From assembly GCA_027919835.1 (NCBI GenBank), contig JANVFP010000030.1:617386-681385 (forward strand): a DNA stretch of 64,000 nucleotides, written 5' to 3'. Every line of letters begins with the position of its first letter. Positions within the stretch are counted from its first letter, which is position 1. This stretch comes from Lentinula raphanica (taxonomy: Eukaryota; Basidiomycota; Agaricomycetes; Agaricales; Omphalotaceae). A program made the position numbers and the translations under genes. The notes under the pieces were generated by a model that made no database searches, was not told where the DNA came from, and was given only the letters and a program-made list of their open reading frames with translations. Below, piece by piece: positions 36,637 to 48,552 of this stretch.

Positions 36637-37619
36637 ATGAAAGTCGAAATCAAACACTGGCACGCCGTTGCTCACTGGCGCTGGGACACTGGCGTCTCAT
36701 CTGACGATCCAACCAAAGCCGAGGACGACGAAGGAGAGGTTTGTGGGATCTGCAGAGTACCCTTCGAAGGGTGTTGTCCGGCGTGTAAAGTCCCAGGAGA
36801 TGATTGTCCGTTGAGTGAGTGGTCTGCTACTACTCTTCTTCGACGTGTCGACTGGTTATTAACGTGAAAACTTTGTTTGGGTTTTCTTGACTCTCTCCTC
36901 TATATCTATCTTGCCAATATCTATCTTCGATCTCGCGTCCTGCGTCCTCCACATTCTACATTCTGCGGCTTGCGGCATGTCATTGCCACTGTCACATCTC
37001 ACCACAACCATGTTTTCTCTGTGGATGGATGATCAGTCTGGGGCGAATGTTCGCATGTATTCCATATGCACTGTCTCCTCAAATGGATCGGAACACCCGC
37101 CTCGAAACAACAATGTCCTATGGACAGACGACAGTGGGGTGAGTCTATCCTATTCCTACTATCCCTAGCCCTGCTATCCCTATCCCTATCCCTATCATCC
37201 CTGTTGCCATCCCTTTTCTCTCTCTCTCGTGTCTTGTTCGTTCACTCAATTCTTCGTTAACGATTGAACAATTTTCAATCCTTTTTCTCTCTTTCTCTCT
37301 CTCTCTCTCGCGTCTTGTTCGTTCACTCAATTCTTCGTTAACGATCAAACAATTCTCAATCCCATTTCTCTCTTTCTCTCTCTCGCGCGTCACGTTCGTT
37401 TACTCGAGTCTTCTTTAACGATTAATCAATTCGCACCTATGACTAGTCACCGCCGAACGTAAAATCGGAGGAACAGGTGCAGCAGGCGGAAACATTCACA
37501 CCACACACTCGTCAACGATGACAGCAACAACAACAGCAACGTCTACAACAACAACCACAGGGACCAACCCAACGAATCCAGCTACACCCGCTCTGAGAGC
37601 TCCCGGTATTCGCTCATGA
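36637..37619 (+). CDS. Anaphase-promoting complex subunit 11 (RING-H2)
   Basis: Catalytic RING subunit of the APC/C ubiquitin ligase that drives mitotic exit. Exons 36637-36814, 37037-37138, 37447-37619 = 151 codons (150 residues). The start MKVEIKHWHAVAHWRWD is the family signature. RING-H2 ligands visible in order: CGIC, the CCPACKVPGDDC insertion, then ECSHVFHMHCLLKWI and QQCPMDRRQW. Typical APC11 is ~85-110 residues and ends soon after the last RING motif. Here the third exon adds ~57 residues, mostly Thr/Ala repeats (TATTTATSTTTTT). Both introns are unusually long for this locus (222 and 308 nt), and the second contains tandem repeats. Confidence 0.9.
37205..37430. repeat. Tandem repeat of about 80-90 bp in APC11 intron 2
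   Basis: Three imperfect copies of a unit consisting of a CTCTCT-rich tract followed by TTGTTCGTTCACTCAATTC and TTAACGATYRAWCAATT. Copies 1 and 2 are nearly identical; the third is diverged. The tract carries stops in all frames. Confidence 0.8.
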
Positions 37620-38124
37620 ATGTTCAATATCGAATATCGAATAGGAATTGTGATTCTCATCCTTTTGGAATGATTTTTTTGACGCTCCACCTTTGCCTTT
37701 TGGAAGTGAGTCTCAGAGTCTTATACCGAACAGCAGGGATATGCATGGTGTAGCTCCGTGAGCATGACCTCAAATAAATAAATAAATAAATACAAGTAAG
37801 CATTCTGGAATATGAAGCAAAGGTGTACTCAAAACATAGAGTGACATCGATCACTACAGTCTACAAAGACCCGTCGAAACAGAAGTCCCGGCAAGTCTTG
37901 TCTTGTTTCTATCCAGCAGTGGCAACCTCAACCCATCGCGCGACTGCCTTCGACTCACTCGTCCAATCCAATGGAGTTGCTCGGGCTCCCTTCATTCGCT
38001 CAAGCCTCAGAGGGACGAGACTCTGGGTGAACCAGACGACTGGCCTTAGCCCTTTCTTGGTTCTTCGGGCTGAGGTAGTGAAGGGTAGTGGTGTTCTTGG
38101 TCACACATCAGAGTCAGTGCAAAT

Positions 38125-38974
38125 TTAGAAATGATCAATGACAGTCGCACCTGCATGATGGCACTCCAGTTCTGAGAGCGGAAAGCCGCTACCAGTCCCG
38201 CATACTTCTTCCATAGCCTTCAACATCCCATACCACAAGATCTGATTGAAACCCATTTCCTTAATCTTCTCTTTGTCACTACTCAGCAATTCTATCAATC
38301 TCACGATGTTGTCGAGGAATAAAGAATTGTTTCCGTCGCTGATGCTAGCAAGGTATGGCAAGTGATCATGCAGCACTTTGAACACATTAATCTTCTCCTG
38401 CATCGAAGAGAAACGGATGGTCCCAAGACCAACCAGGATCCCATTGCCTTGGGTGCTCTTTGTCCTTGGGATCTTTCGAAACCGGCACGATGGCAAAAAG
38501 AGCAGGAATGAGAAGATCATATGTGAGTGCCGGGCCAAGATATAATGTCCAGCGTTCAACTGGAGAAATTGGCTGGCCATAGTCAAGGGAGACTTTGAAG
38601 CGCGAGTCGTACACATCATGCGCGGTAGCTTTAAATGGTAGTAGAGTTTGGCCGTTTGACCAGCGGCGCCGGACGCGAATGGGCCATTTTGAGCCCAGAG
38701 CCACCTGCTAGTACATGAGGGTGCTAGTGTCACTATTACATATTATGATTCCAAGTACAGGAAACATACAGGCAATCAACCTGTCGAATAACTCCTTAGG
38801 AAGCCCAGGATTAACGACTTTGGCTTTAGGCGCTACCGTTGATTTACGAGCGGGCAAAAGTTTTCTTTGGGTGTTCTGGTGATTGGCCAGACCCCAAAAT
38901 GAGGAGGGACATGAAGAGATAGAGAGACAGATATGGATGATTGAACACGGGCATGGATGGTCGTCGTTTGTCAA
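38125..38974 (-). pseudogene. Degenerate or frameshifted protein gene, family unknown
   Basis: On the complement, three frames appear to belong to one protein: an N-terminal part to about 38763 (ending KELFDRLIA), a middle part 38704-38387 (with VERWTLYLGPALTYDLL) and a C-terminal part to about 38140 (VFKVLHDHLPYLASISDGNNS...ILWYGMLKAMEEVCG). The first break can be a GTATGT...TAG intron, but not in a phase that joins the frames. The second behaves as a one-base shift near 38394. Either a decayed gene or sequence errors. No domain recognised. Confidence 0.4.
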
Positions 38975-39695
38975 GTTGGCTAGTGGAAAAGGGCGAAGAC
39001 GAGTAAATTAAAACTACGCTCTGACCAAGTTCTTTGAATCTTTCTGGATTGGTTCCCGGGAGTCAACCGATGGATCATGAAAGACTAAAGTCCTCAGGCC
39101 TCCTCAGGCTTTCTCGGAATTCCTGATAAATCAGTATCCGATGGTCCGTTGGCCTTGAGTCTTGACTAGCTTGACTCTTGAAGTGACTCTTGAGAGAAAG
39201 ATCGGAAGAGAGAGGAACTTCGTTATGAACTTATCACGACTCACGAGTGGAGAGAAAGCCCCTTCGATCGATGACTCTTCGATGCATGTGTCATTCTATA
39301 GCATTCTATTCACAAGAAAATGAGAATCCACATCAGTGTGTATGCGTATGTACTACTAGTACAAATTGAGAATTGAGATATTGAGGATGTATGCTGAAGA
39401 AACTAAAAATACAGATATACTTATGGATATATGAAAAGAGAGATAGTAGGAGAGCAGTACGAAAAGCACGAGAACATTGGAGATAGAGATATATAGATCT
39501 ACATAGACTATAGTAAGGACTCGGAGAGCAGTACGAAAAGCATGGAAAGCACGAACCACAAAAAACCACAAAAAAAACCACCAAAAACCATAAAAAGCAG
39601 AAAAGCACGATAAAACAAAAACAAAACAAAAACAAAAAAAAAACAACAAAAAACAACAAAAAACCTCCTCCTCCCCACCTCTCTGTCTCAACGCC
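38975..39695. other. AT-rich intergenic stretch
   Basis: Low-complexity A-rich tracts (AAAACAAAAACAAAA) at 39540-39665; no gene recognised. Minus-strand frames here are homopolymer artefacts. Confidence 0.4.
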
Positions 39696-42600
39696 TCAAC
39701 CTAGCTCCATAAGTATATAAGTTATCAGTATATCAGTCGATGAGCAAATTGAGTTGAATCAAGATCGTCAGATATCGACGTGATTCGTGAACCACGAATT
39801 GATAGAGTTACCTACCTGAAGACGGAGACGAATGCGCGTTCGTATTCTGATCCTGATCTTGAGTCTGATTCCAGTGCCCAGCCATTCCAGACTCCAAACC
39901 AGACTCCGAACCAGCCGGACGAGGCCTAGGGGGCGCAGAAGACAACGAGGACAACGAGGACGGATGAGACCCACTTAACCCACTTAACCCACTCAACCCA
40001 CTCGACCCATGCCCATCCATCCCATTGATTTCGTTCACCGGCTGCGTATGCATATGATTCAACGCCATCGACTCTCGCTCTCGTATCTCTGCCGCCATTT
40101 TCGATAGCGCCTCTGTTATTCCCAAAACACACCAGGACGAAAACACGAGAACACGAGAACACGAGACAAAATAAAAGATAAAAGATAAAAGATAAAAAGT
40201 CAGTTCACATCACAATCGAAGATTCGAACGATGATAATAATAACAATAACAATAATAAAAATAATAATATAATATAACAACAACAACCAAAAGATTCAAA
40301 AAGGCTAAAAAAAAAAGGATAACTCGTTACTCACCAACCGGCCCCAGATCCTCCCTTATCGAAAACAGCATCAAGTCACCCATCTGAGCGATGGACTGGG
40401 CAAGCTCGAGACAGCGCATGGTGGCTTGGGGGATCCCGAATGTGTTCATCAGGGGTGAGGAGGGGATAGATCTAGAATGGGGAGTGGGAGTGGGAGGAGG
40501 GGCGGGGGCGGGGGCAGGGGCGGGGCAGGGGCGGGGGCAGGGGCGGGGGCAGGGGCGGGGGCAGGGGCGGGGGCAGGGGCGGGGGCAGGGGCGGGGGTGG
40601 GATTGAGTCGTTGTGCTTGAGATTGTGCTTGAGATTGTGCTTGAGATTGAGCTTGACTAGCTTCTTGTCCCTGCGCAGAACCTTGTCCTCCTTGACCAGC
40701 CTGCCCAGTTCCTCCTTGACCTCGACCCTGTGCAGAACCTCCCTCTCCTCCTCCTCCTCCTTGTCCACAACTCGGAACCATCCCAGAATCCTCAGTCTGT
40801 CCCCGACTACCCCCCTCCCACCCCTCAGTCAGACTCTCAACCTCAACCCCAACCCCACCATCCACATCCACCTCAACACTCCTGATTCCATCAACATCAA
40901 CACTCCCGCTCCTCAGTCCCACGATACTCTCCAACACAATGTCCTTCTCACAATACCCAGCGTCGAACTGGAAATCTTCGAATTTGAGCTGGAACCGTCC
41001 GGTCTGGGTCTGGGTCTGGGTCTGGTTCTCGGGTGCTTGGGCGGCTGCTCCAGCCGTATCAGCCGCTCCAGTCGTATCAGCCGTATCAGCCGTATCAGTC
41101 GTATCAGTCGTACCAGGCTGACTGGGTCCATCGGGTCCAAACTAACTCAGTAGTGAGGGGAGGGGGGAGGGGGGAGGGGGGAACATGAGCCCGGAATAAA
41201 TGAATAAATGAATGAACGTCACGACAAAACTTGAACAAAGGGCCATCGAAACTTACGATAGATTGACGATTAACATCCCGATTCGACGTGGAGGACCTAT
41301 CCGACGCAGCGGCACGGTCCATAACGTCCATAACGACACTCACCCTGACCCTGACCCTCAACGGACCGCTGAGCACGACGGTGTACCCATCCGGATACCG
41401 ATACCTACACGTCCACGCCGCGGCAACAGACTCCACGACGATCGCGTGTCCATAGTCATCTCCATAGTCATAGTCATAGTCATCTCCAGAGTCGTGTCCG
41501 TACGGACGTTCCCGCGCTCCGTCGAGCGTGAGCGTCATAGACTGGACCCCGGACTGCGTCGTGACGAGGAGGAGGCGGGGGAGGATGGGGATGGGGATGT
41601 CTGTCACGAGTCATGGTGTTTGTAGGGGGGAGAGAATCGATTCAACAGAAACAAGAAAGAAAAAAGACAATGAGCGATAGGAAACACCACTGGCACAGAA
41701 GTGAAGAACATAACATAACATAACATAACATACCAAACGCCCTCCGAGTCCCCTCTCCCCTCCTCGCATGATCATCCTTCCCAAGCGTAAACCGTACCAC
41801 ACCCCCGGGATGGAAATACTCCCGAACGAGGTCGGTCCACCACGCAAGTGTCTGTCTCTCGTTTGAATCGGATTCGGATCCGGACGCCAGGATGTCGGAG
41901 AATTGGAGGAGACGGGCGAGGGCGGTGCCGGGTTCGAGGGCTGGTGGGGTATGTGTATGTGTATGAGGCCCAGGCGGTGGGGGATGAGGTAGAGGATAAC
42001 TAGGACTACTAAGATTCGAGGTTGGGTATGTGCTTGGACTTGGATTTGTGTTTGGCTGATTTGACGGGTTTTGATTCGGATTCGGATTCGGATTCGGATT
42101 TGAACAAGTCGAAGGAGGACCAGCGTTATTGTTGGCGTTGGGATTATCAGAATGAGGTGGTGGTGGTGGAACGGGCATTCCGCCTGATACTACACCTCCT
42201 GGTCGTCGTATCCCACCACCATCACGCATGCTAACATCATCCAGAGTCCCGATCCCTGAAGTTATTCCCAGACCCATATTCGTACCGGTACCCAACATCG
42301 GATCCAACTCCAACTCCATATCCATATCCATATCCATGTTCATGTCCATGTCCATGTCTATCCCCATGTCTATCCCCATGTTCATACCCATATTCATTCC
42401 ACTCATACCGCTCATGTCCATGTTCATCCACATGCTCATATCCGTATCCATACCACCCATCCCACCCATCCCCATATCGCTCATTCCACTCATATCGCTC
42501 ATTCCAGTCATTCCAGTCATTCCACTCATACCCATACCCATCCCCATACCCATCTCCATCTCCATGTCCATCCCGAATCCAAAACCTGAACCTGGACCCA

Positions 42601-45182
42601 TATCAAAGTTCAATCGTTCAATCGTTCACACCGCTCATGTTAAAACCAGGACACATACCCATAGACTCCATGTCATTCATACCATTGACTCTTCCGTTCA
42701 GCCCGTTCATCCGACTCATACCTCCTCCTCCTCCTCCATCTCCTCCAAGTTCGATACCCACTATACCCACTATACCCACTCCGAGTCCATCATCTCCTCC
42801 CGGACCAACACCACCTCGTCCATGCGGCGGAGTCAACTTCGTGTTCGTGTTCGTATTCGTATTCGTATTCGTATTCGTATTTGTATTTGTATTCATATTT
42901 GTATTTGTATTCGCGCTCGAGCCCTGTCCTGGTCCCTGTCTTGCATTCGAATTGGGGTGATAGGGATGAGGAGGAGGATGAGGAGGTTGTGGAGGCTGCA
43001 TAGTATGTGGAGGGAGAGGTGGTGGTGGTGGTGGTGGAAGAGGAGGTCCACCATGAGCGTTCATTGTGTTCATTGTGTTCATCGAGTTCATAGATGTATT
43101 CGTCGAGCCCATTGCGTTCATCGAGCCCAACGCGTTCATCGAGCCCATCGAGCCCATCGAGCCCATCGAGCCCATCGAGCCTATGGAAGGATTAATAGCG
43201 TTCATCGGATTCATCGTGTTCATCGTGTTCATCGTGTTCATCAAACCCGTCGCGTTCATCAAACCCGTCGCGTTCATCAAACCCGTCGTGTTCATCGCAT
43301 TCATCGCATTCATCGCATTGAAAGAAGAACCCATCGAGGACGACAAAGTCCTCGTCCTCGTCGGGTACATACTCTCAATCAACGGATTCCGCTGAGTCCT
43401 CGCCACCTCGGACGTCGTCGTCGTCGAATTCAAAGTCGAAGTCGAAGTCGAAGTCGACGGGTGCCCTGCTTTTCCTCCCACTCCTCCCACTCCTCCCACT
43501 CCCCCTCCTGCTCCTCCTCCTACCTCAAGCTCACTCCCTCTAACACTCCCTCTAACACTCCCAACACCACTTCCCTCCATATCCATATCTACATCCACCC
43601 CCCTCGTCCACCTCGTCCACCTCGTCCACCCCGTCCATCCACCCCACCCGGATCCGGCACCACGCGGATCCCCATCCCCATCCCCATCCCCATCCCCATC
43701 CCCCTCCCCATCCCGATCCCCATCCCCATCGAAAACATCTGAATCGGATGCCTCAGCTCGCACACGATATCGTCCGGGTTCGCCGTGGGCAGGTTCCGGA
43801 GATGCCATGGGACGAGGGACGGGTTGAGCGGGATGGGGCCGGTGAGGCCGGGGGGGAGGGTGTGTGGGAGGGGGTTGGGGAGGGATTTGGGGAGGGAGGA
43901 AGGGTGAGAGGGGTGGGAGGAAGAGGGGTGGGAGGAAGACAAGGGAGTGGAAGAGGTAGGAAGGCGACTAGGCGTTGGATGCGGCCTCAGAGAATGATGC
44001 TCAGCGTTTGGGTAGATAGTCGCATGGCGGCCTGGGATGGGCTGTGAGGGGACGTTGGGAAAGTTGGGGATAGGCGCAGGACGGGGGATTTTGTTGTGTG
44101 GGTTCATCCCTTGTGTTTTGGTTCAGTTTAGAATGAAAAAATTTGAAAAATTTGAAAATTTGAAAAATGAAAAATGATCTTGAAAAGGGAAAGAAAGAGA
44201 CTATGTAAAGCAGACGGAAATAGGAAAACAAAAAAAAAATAGAACGAAAAAAAACTGAGATAACGACAAAAGAGGTAGAAAACGACGAAAAAAAAAATAA
44301 AAAGACTCAGAAAAAGAGAGAAAGAGACTTACGAACACCCGGGGGCGGATTCTCCGACAAGTCTCTATGCAACTTTAAATACTGTTCCTCATTCTGCTGA
44401 TACTGCTCAGCCAGCGTCAAGGTCGGTGACGGTGTGTTTCCTCCTCCTCCTCCTCCTCCTCCTCCTCCTCCTCCTCCTTCTGCTGTTCCTTCTGCTGTTC
44501 CTTCTGCTGTTCCTACTCCTGCACTTCCCCCAACAGTTCCACCTCTCTCAATATTCACTCCTCCTCCTCCTATCGCCATCCCCCCCTTCATCCCACCCAT
44601 CCCCATCCCACCCATCCCCAACCCCCCTCCTCCCAACCCCATATTCGTCCCCATCCCTCCCAAACTCCCCATTCCCACTCCCATACCCGTAATCGCGCCG
44701 GGTGTTCCTATTCCTCTCGAGCCTGCGAGTGTTTGTCCTGTTGGCCCATTCCTAATCCCACCTACCCCTCTCTCCCCAATCCCTCCCCCACCTACCCCTC
44801 TCTCCCCACCAACCCCCCTCCCCCCCAACCACCCCCCCAACCGAAACCCCCACACCCGCCGGTATCCCTCCCCCAACGCCCACCGCGTACCCCATGTTCA
44901 GCATCGACTGGCCCGTGACGGCCAGGTGCGGGCCGGGGTAGACGTTGTTATACTTATGTGTTCCTAGACTTCGTTTTGGGATTTGGACCGAGGGTGGAGG
45001 GGGCGGTGGGAGGATGAGCGCGATGGGCTTGGAGTCTGGGTCGGGGTTGGAGGTGGGGGGGAGGGGGTTGGAGGGGTTGAAGGGGTTGGAGGTGGGGGGA
45101 GGGGGTTGGAGGGGTTGAAGGGGTTGGAGGGATTTAAGGGATTTAAGGGAGGAGGTTGGGCTTGAGCTTGAATGGTGGTCAT
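39696..45182 (-). CDS. LIM-domain-binding family regulator, copy B (diverged paralogue, frame broken as given)
   Basis: Paralogue of the gene at 19614-26849. Recognisable exons on the complement: one ending at 44333 (EQYQQ...LHRDLSENPPPGVR); one starting at 44109 and running to 41734 (MNPHNKIPRPAPIPNFPNV ... LLQFSDILAS ... WWTDLVREYFHPGGVVRFTL); 41257-41600 (ILPRLLLVTTQSGVQSMTLT); 40335-41141 (FQLKFEDFQFDAGYCEKDI ... FGIPQATMRCLELAQSIAQMGD); 39815-40112 (EALSKMAAEIRE). It then stops two bases into the next exon (TGA at 39696-39698), so it has neither the low-complexity exon 6 nor the zinc-finger exon of copy A. The 5' end is uncertain: a candidate ATG lies at 45182. Frame breaks are seen at about 43600, at about 40530 (minisatellite) and possibly at 42610, where a 41-nt intron would also fit. 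Function would be as for copy A if translated. Confidence 0.6.
40497..40595. repeat. GC-rich 12-bp minisatellite coding (Ala-Pro)n
   Basis: About eight units of GGGGGCAGGGGC. One unit near 40520-40530 has four instead of five G, breaking the 12-nt period and therefore the reading frame of LDB copy B. Confidence 0.85.
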
Positions 45183-46295
45183 CTACTAACCCGTTCGTGA
45201 AGTTTGTGAGGTGTTTCGTTCGTTGGTTCTATCCGTGTTGATTTTCGGGATTCCTCGAGATTCCCGATGTTATGTCGTAGGTCGTGTATCACTGTATGGT
45301 TTTCGGAGACTTCTTGTGATGTTATGGAGTGTGGCGTATGATGTATCGAGTGTGGCGTGTATTCAGTATCGTGTATGGCGTATGCAGAATGAAGCGTGCG
45401 TATCCAGAATCGTATATCGAATGTCGAGGTTCGTGAGGTATCGACTATCGATTGTCGAATATCGAATATCGTGTATCGAGTGTATCGAGTGTATCGAGAA
45501 TCGTGCAGCGTATCCAGAAATCGAGTATCGAGTATGATGTATCCAGAATCCAGAAATGTGGCGTTATCCGTAATCCGTGTACTAATCCGTATCCAGTCGT
45601 ACCCAGAATCGTGTTCCGCGAATCCTCCTGTGTCCTCCTGTGTCCTCGTGTATTCAGAAATTAGAATCGAGTTCCGGGCGCGAACGTGTAAGTAAGTATC
45701 CTCGCGTGAGCGTGTATCTTGGTTCTTCCGACTCTTTGAAAGCTTAGAGAAGCTTTAAGCTTTAAATTTTGGACGTTTAGAATTCAGAACGAATCGAAGA
45801 GAACGAAGAGACGACTCCGAAAGTGATCACGAAGATGGAGAAGAGATGATAGATCACGAAGACGTACCCAGTTACTATTAGCCCAAACAAGATTCGATTC
45901 CTCCTCCGCCAGAGTTCGCCTCGTTCTTCGTTCTTCGTTCTTCGTCCTAGTCTCCCTACAATTTCGTTCGTGTCCTTCGTTGTTCGTTAGCGGATGCAAC
46001 GTTGATCCAACTTGAACGCGGAACGTTTGATGTTGAGGTCCTGGAGGAGAGTAACGAGTTAGACCCGCGCTTCAAAGCTTCAGCTTCAGCGCTTACATAC
46101 CCTTCCTGCCACACACACCTGCCACACCACCAACCCTATGTAGGCCTCACCAACATCTCCAGACTCCAGACTCCAGGCTCCAACGTGACCTCCAATCCCA
46201 ACGTTCAGAATCAACACCTCCAACGCCAGCAAAGGTATGTTATGTAAGAAGACAAAAGAAAAAAAAACTCCAGGTCTCCGATGAAAGAGAATATT
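45183..46295. other. 5' flank of LDB copy B, no supported gene
   Basis: Corresponds in position to 26850-27964 upstream of copy A. Contains short iterated GTATCGA/AATATCGA motifs (45420-45540) and TTCGTTCTTCG runs. The upstream flanks of both copies carry GCAACGTTGA-type sequence before the tRNA. No coding frame recognised. Confidence 0.4.
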
Positions 46296-46392
46296 GACCA
46301 CCGCAGGGGTCGAACCTGCAATCTCCTGATTGACGATATGGAGAATGATGAATCGATCGTAGTCAGACGCGATGCCATTTCGCCAGGCGGCC
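46296..46392 (-). tRNA. tRNA-Arg(ACG) with intron, second copy
   Basis: Exons identical to the tRNA at 27965-28059 in acceptor, D, anticodon and T arms; anticodon ACG. The intron (46331-46356, 26 nt) has a different sequence from the 24-nt intron of the first copy. Same orientation and same position relative to the LDB paralogue. Confidence 0.9.
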
Positions 46393-46801
46393 ATATTCAT
46401 GTTTATCCCAAGTTATAACCAACAAGAGTAGAATTCTCTCAACTGATCCTCCTAATCTAGATGAACTTAACGTTTTAATTTAATTTTGACGCGGCGGCGT
46501 TGACGCCTGTTGACGCCCAACAGCGCCCAACGCTGAACAACTCACAATCGCCTCAGTCGCCGATACAAAATCCTTACAAAATCCTATATGCTGTGTACAT
46601 GCTGTGTACATAATCGATTATCGATTATCACCCAGTTTACTAGTAACCACTACAGATTTTCATCGATCATCATCACTGGGCATCTTGTTACTGTTCTACA
46701 GACTCCAGACTCCAGACAGCACTGAACACTTTCGAAGCATTTCAGGCGACTCTTCCAAAATCCCCTCTTACCACTGTATCCCTATCGATCTGTTGAATCG
46801 C

Positions 46802-47794
46802 ATGGAACCGTCACGTTCATTCAAAGCTAGGATGTCCCCGGAGAGCATACGCCTACTGTTCCATGCCAGTCTTCGCACTGAGGGTTATTAGCTTATTAGT
46901 TGCTGAATTTCTCCGATTCCGAACTGACTAACTTTGTCATATTCTAGCCAAGAGTACACTAGATACAGAAGGTTTACAGATAGTCAATGCCGAAGAGCAA
47001 TTACATGGGCCCAAGCAGTACAGAGAAACCTTATATCCCAAGTTTGACTCAATTCTTGAGAAAGATCGTGAGTTCTGTCAAGTCTGGGGGGCCATGCATC
47101 TTGAAATTATGATTCCCTAGAGACACCTGATGAGATTGCTGATGCTGACGATGAACAGTGCGAAGATGACCGGGTGAAGGATCCCGAGGGTGTTGCACAC
47201 TTATCGGGTCGCATCGATGATATACCAGCAGGTAGAGATTCCAATGCAGGCCATGACGATGTGCTGAACAAGATAGAACCTGACACTTGTGCTGGACCAG
47301 GAGCTCCAAATCTATTCAAACATGCTCATGATTTCACCATCAATGGGGGAGATTTTAATGCAATCACTGGTGATATGCATTTGAAGACCAACATTGACCG
47401 ATCCAACAACTTGAACTTGTTCTTCCGGAAATGTGTATTCAAACGTTGTCGATTGAATGACCATACAAAGATGACACCAGATGGTGAAGTGAACTCAAGA
47501 GATTCTGCCAATGAAACTAGGTAAGCCTATACATAACTCAACAACACCAGCAACTGCTTACACATACTTATAAACAGAGATGGTGCTGCCACTACAGAAC
47601 AATACCAGTCAACTGCGAAATCAACTCATAGGTCCAACAAGAAACGGCGCTGGACCATTACCAGATTCACCCACGAAATTATTCACCATGTAGTACAGCA
47701 TGTGCACTACTTGCCAATGATTGTGTACTATCCCGTGTATTGGATGATGTACTGGGTGCCTCAGCCTCAGTGCTTCACCTCCGGGCCTACGTAG
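46802..47794 (+). CDS. Unknown protein with NLR-associated HDF-x-I-x-GG-x-FN motif
   Basis: Four exons 46802-46883, 46948-47067, 47121-47520, 47578-47794 = 273 codons (272 residues), all junctions in frame. The segment FKHAHDFTINGGDFNAITGD (about residues 128-147) matches the short motif (roughly AHNFxIxGGxFNxxxGD) that stands at the N-terminus of many mushroom NACHT/NLR-type and related proteins. No nucleotide-binding domain follows here. A Lys/Arg-rich KKRRW stretch and a hydrophobic, Tyr-rich tail (MIVYYPVYWMMYWV) close the protein; the tail could be membrane-associated. Function unknown. It is followed closely by three short inverted-repeat elements. Confidence 0.6.
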
Positions 47795-47847
47795 TGATAC
47801 TGTAAGTTATGTTTGCTTATTATTATTATGAGATTATATAAATACTC

Positions 47848-48192
47848 AAGCTTATTAGCAGCCCAATCGAAACATTTTTCCGGTCAAAAACACAGGCCCC
47901 TCAAACCATCCCTCGCTATGCTGAGAAAGAATTTCTGTGGTCATATGGGGTAAATGTTTTCTTGTTTCTCTCCATCAGACTGAGGAGAGAAACAAAAATA
48001 CAATGTGGCCACTCAAATTCTTTCCATCTGTACTAGTAGCGAGGACTGGTTTGAGCCTGTCAAGAACAACTGGCATTTCTCAATCAAAATGGCAGCTGTG
48101 GACTCTGGAGTAGCTGGCAGGGTCAGAACTTGGATCTAAATGACCAACTTTTGGGTTGAATCAAAATGTTTCGATTGGGCTACTAATAAGCT
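47848..48192. mobile_element. MITE-like element with ~30-bp terminal inverted repeats
   Basis: Left end (47848-47879) and the reverse complement of the right end (48161-48192) agree at about 30 of 32 positions, sharing CCCAATCGAAACATTTT and AGCTTATTAG. No long coding frame between them. A clear target-site duplication was not found at these boundaries. Confidence 0.75.
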
Positions 48193-48552
48193 CTAAAAAA
48201 ATTGACAACAAGTTAGACATCTAGACTTCTGCTTTTTACTCTCTTACTTGTTTTTTTCTATCCCTTCCGCGTGGGCAATGGTTTCTTCTCATTGTCAGAA
48301 CATGATCGGTGTACAAAGATCTCGAATCTCTCATCTACCAATGCAGTCTCCTGAAACCTTTTAGTACATTATTATGACTGATGCTTCAAAGGTTGAGTCT
48401 TCTCTCTTCATGGATGACCAACAGGAATTACTATCTGATCCTGGTCTTCCTGGTCCAAGCCTTTTGGAATTCAAATCCACGCATGAAATTATAGACCCGG
48501 TTCTAAGCAAACATACTGCTCCCTGAACAACAAGAGCTGCATGAGTTGTAAG

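Noticed and set aside
37205..37430. Tandem repeat considered as a possible CRISPR-like array
   Set aside because: Only three diverging copies without spacers, in a eukaryotic intron.
42228..43742. 504-codon + strand frame rich in Ile/Arg/His
   Set aside because: Antisense to the Met/Gly/Asp repeats of LDB copy B; open only because the repeats lack stops in that frame.
46086..46400. 104-codon minus-strand frame
   Set aside because: It is mostly the tRNA-Arg(ACG) gene and its flanks read as protein.
48376..48525. 50-codon + frame before the hAT MITE
   Set aside because: Short, no partner exon after removing the MITE (the restored target site gives a stop), so not supported as a gene.
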